DNA from: Rhodospirillaceae bacterium
GTDB taxonomy: Bacteria; Pseudomonadota; Alphaproteobacteria; Rhodospirillales; JABHCV01
DNA: 64,000 nt
Assembly: GCA_018662005.1 (NCBI GenBank)
Contig: JABJHA010000022.1
Coordinates: 1-64,000 of the forward strand
Direction: 5' to 3'
A program made the translations under genes and the position numbers. Under the pieces are notes generated by a model, which saw nothing but the letters and a program-made list of their open reading frames with translations, was not told where the DNA came from and did not search any database. The number at the start of each line of letters is the position of its first letter. Position 1 is the stretch's first letter. This document shows, one piece after another, positions 33,553 to 41,755 of this stretch.

Positions 33553-34283
33553 TGTCTGAAATTACTGACGCCCCCGCGGTTCTCGAAACCATCGGCCTCG
33601 ACGTTGGCTATTATAAAGACCTGAATATCTTGCAGGAACTGAACATCAAGGCCCGAAAAAACCAGATAACGGCCATCCTTGGCGCTAACGGCGTCGGCAA
33701 GTCGACGGCCTTGAAAGCCATCTTCGGTTTTCTCAGGCCCAACGCCGGAACCATATTACTCGACGGCGAGGACATTATGGATGTGCCCACCCACCACAGA
33801 ATTCTAAAGGGTTTGGCCTATATCCCCCAGCAACCGGGTGTTTTTAAGGACATGACCGTCGAGGAAAACCTTGAGCTTGGCGGTTGGACATTCCGCAGTG
33901 ACAAGCAACAGGTCCGTCAAAAAATCGAAGCCAATTACGAGCGCTTTCCTGTGCTGCGCGACAAACGCAAACAAGTAACCGGTGAATTATCCGGCGGCCA
34001 GCAACGGATGGTCGAAATCGGTCGCACCTTGATGGCCGAGCCGAAAATGTTGCTGATTGATGAACCCACCGCCGGCCTGTCAAAAATGCTGGCCGCAGAA
34101 GTATACGAGATGCTTACGGCTTTAACGTCAAACCATGACCTGACCATCCTGATTGTTGATCAGGAAATTCGCCAGGCCCTGAAAATTGCCGATTACGTAT
34201 ACGTTTTGGAACTTGGCCGCAATAAACTGGAAGGGCCAACTTCTGAATTCGAAGATCTTGAAAAAGCCTTCTGGGTTGGTTGA
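33552..34283 (+). CDS. LivF-type ABC ATPase
   Basis: A 243-residue ATPase with Walker A GANGVGKST, the LivF-type YIPQQPGVFKDMTVEENLELGG Q-loop region read in two parts (YIPQQPG; FKDMTVEENLELG), signature LSGGQQRMVEIGRTLM and Walker B MLLIDEPTAGLS. It overlaps livG by 1 bp (TAATG) and is followed after 3 bp by the aminotransferase gene, which places transport and metabolism in one operon. Confidence 0.92.
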   Translation: MSEITDAPAVLETIGLDVGYYKDLNILQELNIKARKNQITAILGANGVGKSTALKAIFGFLRPNAGTILLDGEDIMDVPTHHRILKGLAYIPQQPGVFKDMTVEENLELGGWTFRSDKQQVRQKIEANYERFPVLRDKRKQVTGELSGGQQRMVEIGRTLMAEPKMLLIDEPTAGLSKMLAAEVYEMLTALTSNHDLTILIVDQEIRQALKIADYVYVLELGRNKLEGPTSEFEDLEKAFWVG

Positions 34284-34286
34284 TCA

Positions 34287-35213
34287 ATGAGCGAATTCGC
34301 CAATGAGCGGATTGTTTATTTTAACGGTGAGTACATCCCCGAAAGCCAGGCGCTTGTCCCTTACCGGGAGCGCAGTTTTATTTTTGGTGATGGCGCCTTC
34401 GACCTGACGCGGACGTTTAATCACACCATTTTCAAACTCGATGAACACATTGAGCGCCTGTATTATTCAATGAAGGCGCTGCGCCTTGACGCCGGAATTT
34501 CGGCCGAGGAAATAACCGAAATAACCCACATCGTCGTCGAAAAGAATATGCACCTGCTTGATGCTGACGAAGACTACTGGGTTGGGCAGCGGGTGACACG
34601 CGGCGTTAATAAGGTTGATGGTGACAACTGGAATCATTACGGGCCTACGGTGATCGTTGAGTGTGTGCCTATGCCCATCAAGGAGCGCGCCCATTATTAT
34701 CGCGACGGCGTACCGGTGGTCATTCCTTCGGTACGACGAACCCCGCCTGACGCACTAACCCCGCGTGCCAAGACCCACAATTATCTGAACATGATCGTCG
34801 CCGAACTTGAAGTGAAGGCCCATGACCCTAACAACTGGGCCGTGCTGCTCGACCACAACGGCAATCTGTGTGAAGGCATGGGCAGTAATATCTTTATTGT
34901 TCGCGATGGCGTTCTGCTAACACCAAGGGAACAATTTGTCCTGCCAGGCATCAGCCGCCAGACAGTTATCGATTTAGCCGGTGAACTGGGAATTCCCTGC
35001 AAACAAACAGACATCGATCTGTTTGACGGCTATAACGCCGATGAAGCCTTTATAACCTCCACCAGCCTGTGCATTTGTCCGGTAACCAGCATTAACGGTG
35101 CGATGGTTGGGGATGGCGCTGCTTACGGTCCTGTTACCCAACGCCTGATTGACGCCTATGTTGAGATGGTCGACTGTGATTTTATTCAACAGTATCTAGA
35201 TGCACTGAAATAA
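34287..35213 (+). CDS. Class IV PLP aminotransferase (D-amino-acid / branched-chain type)
   Basis: A 308-residue fold-type IV enzyme. The PLP lysine is K162 in RAKTHNYLNM; LCEGMGSNIFIV and the phosphate-site TSLCICPVTSI are family signatures. RSFIFGDGAFDLTRTFNH at the N-terminus is common to D-amino-acid transaminases and branched-chain enzymes. Following genes are the D-glutamate pair DgcN and DgcA, so I favour a D-amino-acid:2-oxoglutarate transaminase that makes D-glutamate from imported D-amino acids. A branched-chain aminotransferase role is the main alternative and is the usual automatic label. Confidence 0.85.
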   Translation: MSEFANERIVYFNGEYIPESQALVPYRERSFIFGDGAFDLTRTFNHTIFKLDEHIERLYYSMKALRLDAGISAEEITEITHIVVEKNMHLLDADEDYWVGQRVTRGVNKVDGDNWNHYGPTVIVECVPMPIKERAHYYRDGVPVVIPSVRRTPPDALTPRAKTHNYLNMIVAELEVKAHDPNNWAVLLDHNGNLCEGMGSNIFIVRDGVLLTPREQFVLPGISRQTVIDLAGELGIPCKQTDIDLFDGYNADEAFITSTSLCICPVTSINGAMVGDGAAYGPVTQRLIDAYVEMVDCDFIQQYLDALK

Positions 35214-35265
35214 ACCAAGATGGCCCAAAGGCCACGAACTCCCATACCATCCCAGGACACAGCCG

Positions 35266-36288
35266 ATGACGAAACTGACCACAATACGAAAGCCCTATCT
35301 GCTTTTTCTGGGAGACGCCCAAAAGGCAACGGACGCCAAGACAGCAGCCGGCATTGCCTACTGGCGACCTGATGATTGCCTTGGCCAGTTTCGGATCGAT
35401 GAGAACACCGTCAACCTCAACATTGCTGATATGAGCGTCAAGGAAGCCGCCGAGGCGGGCTGTGGAACTTTCATTGTTGGCCTGGCCCCGGTTGGCGGCG
35501 GGTTTCCGGGTAGCTGGGTGTCCATTTGTGTCGAGGTCCTGGAAGCTGGAATGGATATCGCCAGCGGCCTGCACACCCGGATCGGTGAAATTCCGGATAT
35601 TGCAGCGGCGGCAGAACGCACCGGGGGCCGTGTTGTTGATGTTCGCACACCGCCTGAAGGACTGCCTTGCGGCACCGGCCAAAAGCGTACCGGCAAGCGG
35701 TTGCTTAGCGTTGGCACGGATTGCTGCGTCGGCAAGATGTATTCAACCCTGGCCATTGACGCCGAAATGCGGAGGCGCGGCATGAATTCAACGTTCCGCG
35801 CAACAGGCCAAACCGGCATCCTCATTCAAGGGGGCGGCATTGCCGTTGACGCCGTGGTCTCTGATTTTCTCTCTGGGGCCACCGAAGTTCTGGCACCTGA
35901 AAACAGCGATGATCATTGGGATGTGATTGAGGGCCAGGGTTCGCTTTTCCATCCGGCCTATGCCGGTGTCAGCCTTGGGCTCTTGCACGGTGCGCAAGCC
36001 GATGTGCTTGTCCTGTGCCATGAATTGGGACGCATGAGCGTCGATGGAGATTACGCAGACTTCCCGATCCCGCCACTCGATGAAGCTATTACCGTGAACT
36101 TGAGCTTAGCTAAGCGCACCAACAAGGATGTCAAACTGGTCGGCCTGTCGGTTAATTCCTCCAACCTGGGTGAAGAGGAGGCATTGAAAACCATGGCCGA
36201 ACTTGAAGACATTCATCAAGTTCCCGTCGTCGATCCTGTTCGTACCGGCGTTGCAAGACTTGTTGATTTTCTGGAGCAAAATACATGA
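35266..36288 (+). CDS. dgcN: D-glutamate N-acetyltransferase DgcN (DUF1611)
   Basis: A 340-residue DUF1611 protein. In the described DgcN-DgcA route, DgcN acetylates D-glutamate. Seen: YLLFLGDAQKATDAKTA at the start, GLAPVGGGFP, a P-loop-like GTDCCVGKMYST (150-161), ATGQTGILIQGGG, and VIEGQGSLFHPAYAGVSLGLLHG read as two blocks. All are typical of the family. It overlaps dgcA by 4 bp, the diagnostic pairing. The identification rests on family motif plus the neighbour. Confidence 0.87.
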   Translation: MTKLTTIRKPYLLFLGDAQKATDAKTAAGIAYWRPDDCLGQFRIDENTVNLNIADMSVKEAAEAGCGTFIVGLAPVGGGFPGSWVSICVEVLEAGMDIASGLHTRIGEIPDIAAAAERTGGRVVDVRTPPEGLPCGTGQKRTGKRLLSVGTDCCVGKMYSTLAIDAEMRRRGMNSTFRATGQTGILIQGGGIAVDAVVSDFLSGATEVLAPENSDDHWDVIEGQGSLFHPAYAGVSLGLLHGAQADVLVLCHELGRMSVDGDYADFPIPPLDEAITVNLSLAKRTNKDVKLVGLSVNSSNLGEEEALKTMAELEDIHQVPVVDPVRTGVARLVDFLEQNT

Positions 36289-37268
36289 GACGTTTAACGG
36301 TCACATCTGAACAATGGCCCCTTCATGAACCCTTTGTCATTTCGCGCCTGACCCAGCTGCACGGCGAAGTCGTTGTTGTTGAAATTGAACAGGACGGTAA
36401 AATTGGTCGCGGCGAAGGAGAACGCGCCGATTCATTCTTTAAGGGACGGGCCGCCGTTGTCGATGAAATCGAGTCAATCCGGGACAAGATTGAAGCGGGC
36501 CTGGATCGTGATGAACTTCAAAACGTCCTGGCCGCAGGACCCGGTCGCAGCGCCATCGATTGCGCTTTATGGGATCTTGAAGCAAAAATGACAGGCACAC
36601 CGGTTTCCGAACTGGTCGGCCTTGATGGCCCTATGAAACCGGTGACGACAGTCTTTACGATTTCCCTCGATACACCTGAGAAAATGGGCGCTGACGCCAA
36701 AGCCAACATCCACCGCCCGGTCCTGAAACTGAAAATTGGTCGTGATGGTGATCCTGAAAGGGTTGCCGCAGTTCGTGAAGCGTCCCCCGATGCCCGCATT
36801 TCAGTTGATGCCAATACCGGATGGAGTGAAGCGCAACTGATCGACTACATGCCAAAACTTGCCGCCCTTGGTGTTGAGCTTGTCGAACAACCTTTCCTGC
36901 CGGGGGAGGATGCCATGCTGGAAAATTATGAAAGCCCGATCCCGCTGGCGGCTGACGAATCCTGCCTTGATCGGGATTCTCTTGAATGGCTTGTCGGTAA
37001 ATATGAATTCGTTAACATCAAACTCGACAAGACCGGTGGCCTGACCGAGGCGCTGGCCCTTGCGGGTCATGCAAAATCCCTGGGCTTTGGAATTATGATC
37101 GGCTGCAATGTCGGTACTTCACTTGCCATGGCGCCGGGCATGATTATCGCCCAGTTGGCAAGCTTCGTTGACCTTGATGGTCCGTTGTTGCTGTCCGAAG
37201 ATCGCAAGCCCGGTTTGACATATAATGGAAGCCAGATATTGCCACCCCTGCCCGCTCTTTGGGGCTAA
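36285..37268 (+). CDS. dgcA: N-acetyl-D-glutamate racemase DgcA, enolase superfamily
   Basis: A 327-residue enolase-superfamily protein of the dipeptide-epimerase group. Acid-base lysines: LKLKIG (K148, K150) and NIKLDKTGG (K246). Metal ligands: SVDANTGW (D175), LVEQPF (E201) and AADES (D224). In the DgcN-DgcA pathway it converts N-acetyl-D-glutamate to N-acetyl-L-glutamate, which a deacetylase then frees. If dgcN were not adjacent I would call it an L-Ala-D/L-Glu epimerase; the dgcN overlap tips the call. Confidence 0.87.
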   Translation: MRRLTVTSEQWPLHEPFVISRLTQLHGEVVVVEIEQDGKIGRGEGERADSFFKGRAAVVDEIESIRDKIEAGLDRDELQNVLAAGPGRSAIDCALWDLEAKMTGTPVSELVGLDGPMKPVTTVFTISLDTPEKMGADAKANIHRPVLKLKIGRDGDPERVAAVREASPDARISVDANTGWSEAQLIDYMPKLAALGVELVEQPFLPGEDAMLENYESPIPLAADESCLDRDSLEWLVGKYEFVNIKLDKTGGLTEALALAGHAKSLGFGIMIGCNVGTSLAMAPGMIIAQLASFVDLDGPLLLSEDRKPGLTYNGSQILPPLPALWG

Positions 37269-37289
37269 TTTTTACAGGAACAAAACATC

Positions 37290-37637
37290 ATGACCATTCA
37301 ACGATTTGAAACCGGCCCGCGCATGAGTCAGGCCGTCGTCCACAACGATACAATCTATCTGGCCGGTCAGGTTGGAATTCCCGGTGAAAGTGTCGCCGAA
37401 CAAACAACAACCATTCTGACGAAAATTGATAAATTGCTTGCCGATACCGGCAGCCACAAATCAAAAATCCTGCAGGCAACCATCTGGATGGCATCAATGG
37501 ATGATTTTGCCGAGATGAATGCCGTCTGGGATGCCTGGGTTGAACCCGGAGAAGCCCCGACCCGCGCCGCCGGTGAGTCAAAACTAGCAACCCCGGATTA
37601 TCTGGTCGAAGTGATCATCGTCGCCGCAAAAGATTAA
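37290..37637 (+). CDS. RidA-family protein
   Basis: A 115-residue YjgF/YER057c/UK114 protein. MSQAVVHNDTIYLAGQVG and QATIWMASMDDFAEMNAVWDAWV are family motifs; the substrate-binding arginine that ends the usual GxxPxRxxxE segment is seen in APTRAAGESKLA. RidA proteins hydrolyse reactive imines and enamines left by PLP enzymes and D-amino-acid oxidases. It is the last gene of the Liv-dgc operon, as fits imine detoxification there, and overlaps the opposing glutamine-amidotransferase gene by 4 bp. Confidence 0.9.
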   Translation: MTIQRFETGPRMSQAVVHNDTIYLAGQVGIPGESVAEQTTTILTKIDKLLADTGSHKSKILQATIWMASMDDFAEMNAVWDAWVEPGEAPTRAAGESKLATPDYLVEVIIVAAKD

Positions 37638-38497
37638 CCGCGACGGGCCTTTGTCGGTAGAACCAGTTGTTCGATCCAGTTATAGACTTCGCGTAAACGC
37701 AAGTCGTCGTTGATAACGTCCTCGTCGATGCCCAGAAGCCAGGAAATGTCCTTTCGCAAAGGGTCCTGGAACAAGGCCTCAAGTTGATCGACAAAGACCT
37801 GGGCGTCATCGACGTTCAGGAAAAAACCCTTTTCAGTAAGTTTTTGCTTTCGGCAATAGCATAGTCTTGAAAGCTCATGCAGGTCGTATTCGGGGTGATA
37901 TTGCAGGCTCCAGAAGGCGCCACCGTTATGGGTGACGGCGACAGACTGAACAGCGGTAAAGGTGTTTGAAGATAACACCACGCCACCGGGTGGCAAGTGG
38001 GTGATCTCGTCATCATGGCTGATGAAAGCGTCAAAGACGGAACGCTTGCCGATATACATGGGGTGGGCGCGTCCCGCAGCCGTTAGTTCGATCTTGCGAG
38101 CGATACCCATTTCGCGGCCCTTGGGGTTTTCGGCGCACAACCCGCCAGCGGCAACAACGGCGATTTGGGCAGCCCAGCAAGTGCCGAAGCTGGGAACACC
38201 GGCGTCGAAGGCGGCACGGGCGAATTCTATTTGTGGCGTCACTTTTGGATCCGGCTTGTGAATGGTCAGGCTGGAACCAGTCCAGGCGATGCCGTCATAT
38301 TGTTCAATGGCGGCACCCTTGGGAAGGCTTGCGTCCGGATCGCCCGGATAAAGAATATCGACCGCGCAACCCGGGTGGCAGCGTTTCAACATCCGCTCGT
38401 AAAGGGAACCCGCCGTTGAGGCCCCGCCAGCCTGCAAATCCTCGCGGCCCTCTTTTGAATATCCGTCGAGGACCAGAAACCGAACCTTGTTACTCAT
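37634..38497 (-). CDS. Class I glutamine amidotransferase-like protein
   Basis: A 287-residue protein with a complete triad: FGTCWAAQ (C107), LQYHPEYD (H201 and E203). N-terminal VLDGYSKEGREDLQAGGAS and the C-terminal helical part (about residues 225-287) are not part of the minimal domain. The amidase may act alone on a gamma-glutamyl compound, or donate ammonia to an unlinked partner. It overlaps the HAD gene by 8 bp, and the operon upstream handles methylated glycines, so a gamma-glutamyl amide of a small amine is possible. Substrate unknown. Confidence 0.8.
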   Translation of the reverse strand: MSNKVRFLVLDGYSKEGREDLQAGGASTAGSLYERMLKRCHPGCAVDILYPGDPDASLPKGAAIEQYDGIAWTGSSLTIHKPDPKVTPQIEFARAAFDAGVPSFGTCWAAQIAVVAAGGLCAENPKGREMGIARKIELTAAGRAHPMYIGKRSVFDAFISHDDEITHLPPGGVVLSSNTFTAVQSVAVTHNGGAFWSLQYHPEYDLHELSRLCYCRKQKLTEKGFFLNVDDAQVFVDQLEALFQDPLRKDISWLLGIDEDVINDDLRLREVYNWIEQLVLPTKARRG

Positions 38498-39263
38498 TAA
38501 TCAATGACTCCTTGGCTGCCAGTTCGTCGATAATCCCCGGCAGATCGCGTGGGTGATCACAAATCGCGTCGGCTGTTGTGATATCGCGGTCATCTGCCCG
38601 TGTCGCCGTGAACAGGACCGCCTTGGCGCCAATGGCGTGGGGGCCTTTGATATCATTGTGATCGCGATCACCAATGTGGACGATTTCCGTCACATCGACG
38701 TCAAGTTGCTTGGCTGCGCTATCGAACATCGAGCGGTGCGGTTTGGAATGGCCAACTTCATCAGAAAACGCAAAGCCTGAGAAATGGTCGATAAGACCAT
38801 GATTTTCCAGAATTTTTCTAAGCCCCGTCCCCGGTGTGACGATAGAGTCTGAAACTATGCTCAGTTTATAGCGGGTCGCCAGTTCGGCTAATGCCTGACC
38901 AATACCATCAATGGCATTTGGCGGCATATCGACTTCCATACGACCGGTATCATCAATCAGTTTAGCCATCACATCATCGGGCAGGGTTCGACCCAGGCCG
39001 GTGGCGATAACCCGCATACGCTGATCAACGCTCCAGTTGATGTGGTTTTCCTTCCAAACAACATTGAACGCCGCGTCCGCTACATCGTAAGCCTGAACGA
39101 CCATTTCCAGGTCGATTTCCTGAACCCCGTTCAAAGCCTGCCACATCAGATGACGACGTTCATCGCGTTTTGAGCGCATACCCTTGGCGCTGCGGTGCGC
39201 TTCATCTGAATCATCATCGACAATGGTGTCCCAAAGATCGAATGTTACGGCCCGAATTGTCAT
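38490..39263 (-). CDS. HAD-superfamily hydrolase with FDLWDT motif
   Basis: A 257-residue cap C1 HAD protein. Motif I is FDLWDTIVD (nucleophile D9), motif II SIVSDSI, motif III lysine in HSKPHRSMF, and motif IV HIGDRDHNDIKG. The residue two after the nucleophile is tryptophan, not the aspartate used as acid/base by phosphatases. This pattern occurs in haloacid-dehalogenase-like and some atypical phosphatases. It lies 62 bp after the second dehydrogenase gene. Substrate unknown. Confidence 0.82.
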   Translation of the reverse strand: MTIRAVTFDLWDTIVDDDSDEAHRSAKGMRSKRDERRHLMWQALNGVQEIDLEMVVQAYDVADAAFNVVWKENHINWSVDQRMRVIATGLGRTLPDDVMAKLIDDTGRMEVDMPPNAIDGIGQALAELATRYKLSIVSDSIVTPGTGLRKILENHGLIDHFSGFAFSDEVGHSKPHRSMFDSAAKQLDVDVTEIVHIGDRDHNDIKGPHAIGAKAVLFTATRADDRDITTADAICDHPRDLPGIIDELAAKESLINE

Positions 39264-39325
39264 CAGTGTTGTTCCTTATTGTTTGTTCACAAATGTTCAA
39301 TACAGTCCGCGCAATGATTTGTAAA

Positions 39326-41749
39326 TCAGGCTTTCAGACGCTTCATGTCAGGATCATATAAACAGGTACTGTGGCGCTTAGCCGGGTAACGTTTACCAAA
39401 TGCCTCAATTTCAAAATCTTCGTGATCTGCATCATCGCCGGACAGGTATCCAAAGGCGATGGACTTGCCAACACTGTGACCAAAATTACCGCTGGTCGTC
39501 AGGCTGACATAGTCACCGTCCCGGTAAATGGTTTCCCCGCCATACAATGACACGGCCTCGTCAATGGTGAACGTACAGAGTTTCTGGGCAAGGCCATCCT
39601 TCTTGATTTTCTCAAGTGCCTTGCGACCAATAAAATCACCCTTGCTTTGCAAGTGGACACGAAACCCGAGACCGGCTTCATAAGGGCTGTAGTCAGGTGT
39701 GACATCGGCACTCCAGTAAACATAACCCTTTTCCATCCTTAAGGAATCGATAGCCCGGTAACCGGCGTCGACGATAGCGAATTCCTCTCCCGCCTGCCAA
39801 AGTAACTCATAGACATGAGGCGCGAATTCACAAGGGATGTGAAGCTCCCATCCCAACTCGCCCACATAGCCGATACGCTGAGCTAAAACCCGAGCCGCTC
39901 CAAGCTCAATATACTGACAGGTGGAAAACGCGAAGGCCTCACTGGATAAATCCGCATCGCAGACTTTTGCCAGAACCTCGCGGGACCTGGGGCCGCAAAT
40001 GTTGATAACGGCGTAAGCTGATGTCACTTCCTGCATGGTGAGCGATCCATCGTCTGGTAAATGACGCTCAATCCAGTTGAAGTCGTGAACGCCAAAGCCA
40101 CTACCTGTAACAACGTAGAACCTGTCCTCGGCAATACGGGAAATCGTCAGATCACACTCCACACCGCCACCTTCATTACAAAGTTGGGTGTAAATGACGC
40201 TGCCGACTGGTTTGTCCATATTGGAAACCGCAAGTTTTTGTAACGTGGCAAGCACGCCGGGTCCGGACAGTTCCATTTTGGCGAACGAGCTTTGATCGAT
40301 CAGCGCCACCCGTTCGCGAACAGCCTTGTGTTCTTCGCTGGCGGGGGCGAACCAGTTACATTCAGAGCGCTCGAACGACAACTCATCAACCGGCTCGACA
40401 CCTTCGGGGGCAAACCAGTTTGGCCTCTCCCAACCGGCACGAGCACCAAAGACGGCCCCTTTTTGCTTTAAGGGATAATAAAGCGGGCTTCTACGGATGC
40501 CCCGGACTGCCTGCGTTTCATTGCCTGGAAAATGAAGTTTGTAGTGATGGCCATAGTGATCGATGGCGCGTCCGTACATGAAATACTTGGTGTTGTGATG
40601 GGGCATGAAGCGGCGCACATCAAGCGGCCACAGATCAAGGCTGGGCTGGCCATCCAATATCCATTCCGCCATCATCCGTCCGGCCCCGCCGCCAGCTGCG
40701 ATGCCGTACAGGAAACCGCTGGCAACAAAATAGTTATCCATCTCGGGGACCTTGCCCATGACGAAATCCCCGTCCGCCGAGTAGGGGATCGGTCCGTTGA
40801 TGACTTCTCGAATGCCGACCTCATTGACGAACGGCGTAATTTCCGCCGCCAGCTGCGCCAACTGCTCGAAACGATCAAAGTTTTCGGCCAAAAGTTCACG
40901 ACCAAAATCATGGGGAATGCCGTTGTTACCAAAGGGCACCGTGTTGGGTTCATACCCGCCGATGACCATGCCGCTGACTTCCGGCTTGTAATAAACCAGC
41001 CGGTCAGGATCACGCATACTGGGCATGTCTTTTGGCATATCAGGGATCGTTTCGGTGATGATGTATTGGTGCTCAAGGGCGCAGGCCGGAATGCGCACGT
41101 TTGAAAGACGACCCAGTTCGCGTGACCACATGCCCGATGCATTGATCAGGGTCTCACAAGTCCAGCTATCATCTTCGGTCATAACCTCGGTCACCCGCCG
41201 CCCTTTGGATATGATGTCGATGACCCGCTGGGCCCGGACAATCCTGGCGCCACGGTCGCGCGCCCCCTTTGCCAGTGCCTGAGTAACGCTGCTGGGATCG
41301 ATTTGGCCATCACTGGGCAAGTAAGCGGCGGCGAGGACGCCTTTTGTCGTCATTAAGGGAAAAAGTTTTTGCGCTTCGCTTGCTGAAATGATTTCCATCT
41401 CAAGACCAAAACTTTTCGCCGTCGTCGCCAATTGCTCAACCTCGCGAACCCGCTCAGGAGAACTGGCGAGACGAAGTGAGCCTGATTTTTTCCAATCTAC
41501 GGCCTGACCGGTTTCCTCCTCAAGCTTGTCATAAAGCTCGACTGACATTTTCAACATGCGGGTGGTGTTGCGCGAAGAGCGTAATTGCCCGACCAAACCT
41601 GCGGCGTGCCATGTGGCGCCGTGGGTCAGGTCGGCCTTTTCCAAAATCACCACATCCTTGGCCCCCATAGCCGTCAGGTGATAGGCAATCGAGCAGCCAA
41701 TAATACCCCCGCCGATAATAAGATGCTGGGCATGGTTGGGTTCAGACAT
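39326..41749 (-). CDS. FAD/GcvT-type dehydrogenase (sarcosine/dimethylglycine dehydrogenase-like), paralogue 2
   Basis: An 807-residue enzyme of two halves. Residues 1-430: DAO-fold FAD domain with LIIGGGIIGCSIAYHL and THGATWHAAGL, where H48 is the position that binds FAD covalently in dimethylglycine and sarcosine dehydrogenases. Residues about 440-807: folate-binding GcvT domain (CDLTISRIAEDRFYVVTGSG; GELGWELHIPCEF). Such enzymes remove an N-methyl group and load it on tetrahydrofolate. It starts 6 bp after paralogue 1, with which it shares layout and motif order. Which methylated amine each prefers is unclear. Confidence 0.88.
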   Translation of the reverse strand: MSEPNHAQHLIIGGGIIGCSIAYHLTAMGAKDVVILEKADLTHGATWHAAGLVGQLRSSRNTTRMLKMSVELYDKLEEETGQAVDWKKSGSLRLASSPERVREVEQLATTAKSFGLEMEIISASEAQKLFPLMTTKGVLAAAYLPSDGQIDPSSVTQALAKGARDRGARIVRAQRVIDIISKGRRVTEVMTEDDSWTCETLINASGMWSRELGRLSNVRIPACALEHQYIITETIPDMPKDMPSMRDPDRLVYYKPEVSGMVIGGYEPNTVPFGNNGIPHDFGRELLAENFDRFEQLAQLAAEITPFVNEVGIREVINGPIPYSADGDFVMGKVPEMDNYFVASGFLYGIAAGGGAGRMMAEWILDGQPSLDLWPLDVRRFMPHHNTKYFMYGRAIDHYGHHYKLHFPGNETQAVRGIRRSPLYYPLKQKGAVFGARAGWERPNWFAPEGVEPVDELSFERSECNWFAPASEEHKAVRERVALIDQSSFAKMELSGPGVLATLQKLAVSNMDKPVGSVIYTQLCNEGGGVECDLTISRIAEDRFYVVTGSGFGVHDFNWIERHLPDDGSLTMQEVTSAYAVINICGPRSREVLAKVCDADLSSEAFAFSTCQYIELGAARVLAQRIGYVGELGWELHIPCEFAPHVYELLWQAGEEFAIVDAGYRAIDSLRMEKGYVYWSADVTPDYSPYEAGLGFRVHLQSKGDFIGRKALEKIKKDGLAQKLCTFTIDEAVSLYGGETIYRDGDYVSLTTSGNFGHSVGKSIAFGYLSGDDADHEDFEIEAFGKRYPAKRHSTCLYDPDMKRLKA

Positions 41750-41755
41750 GGCGCA

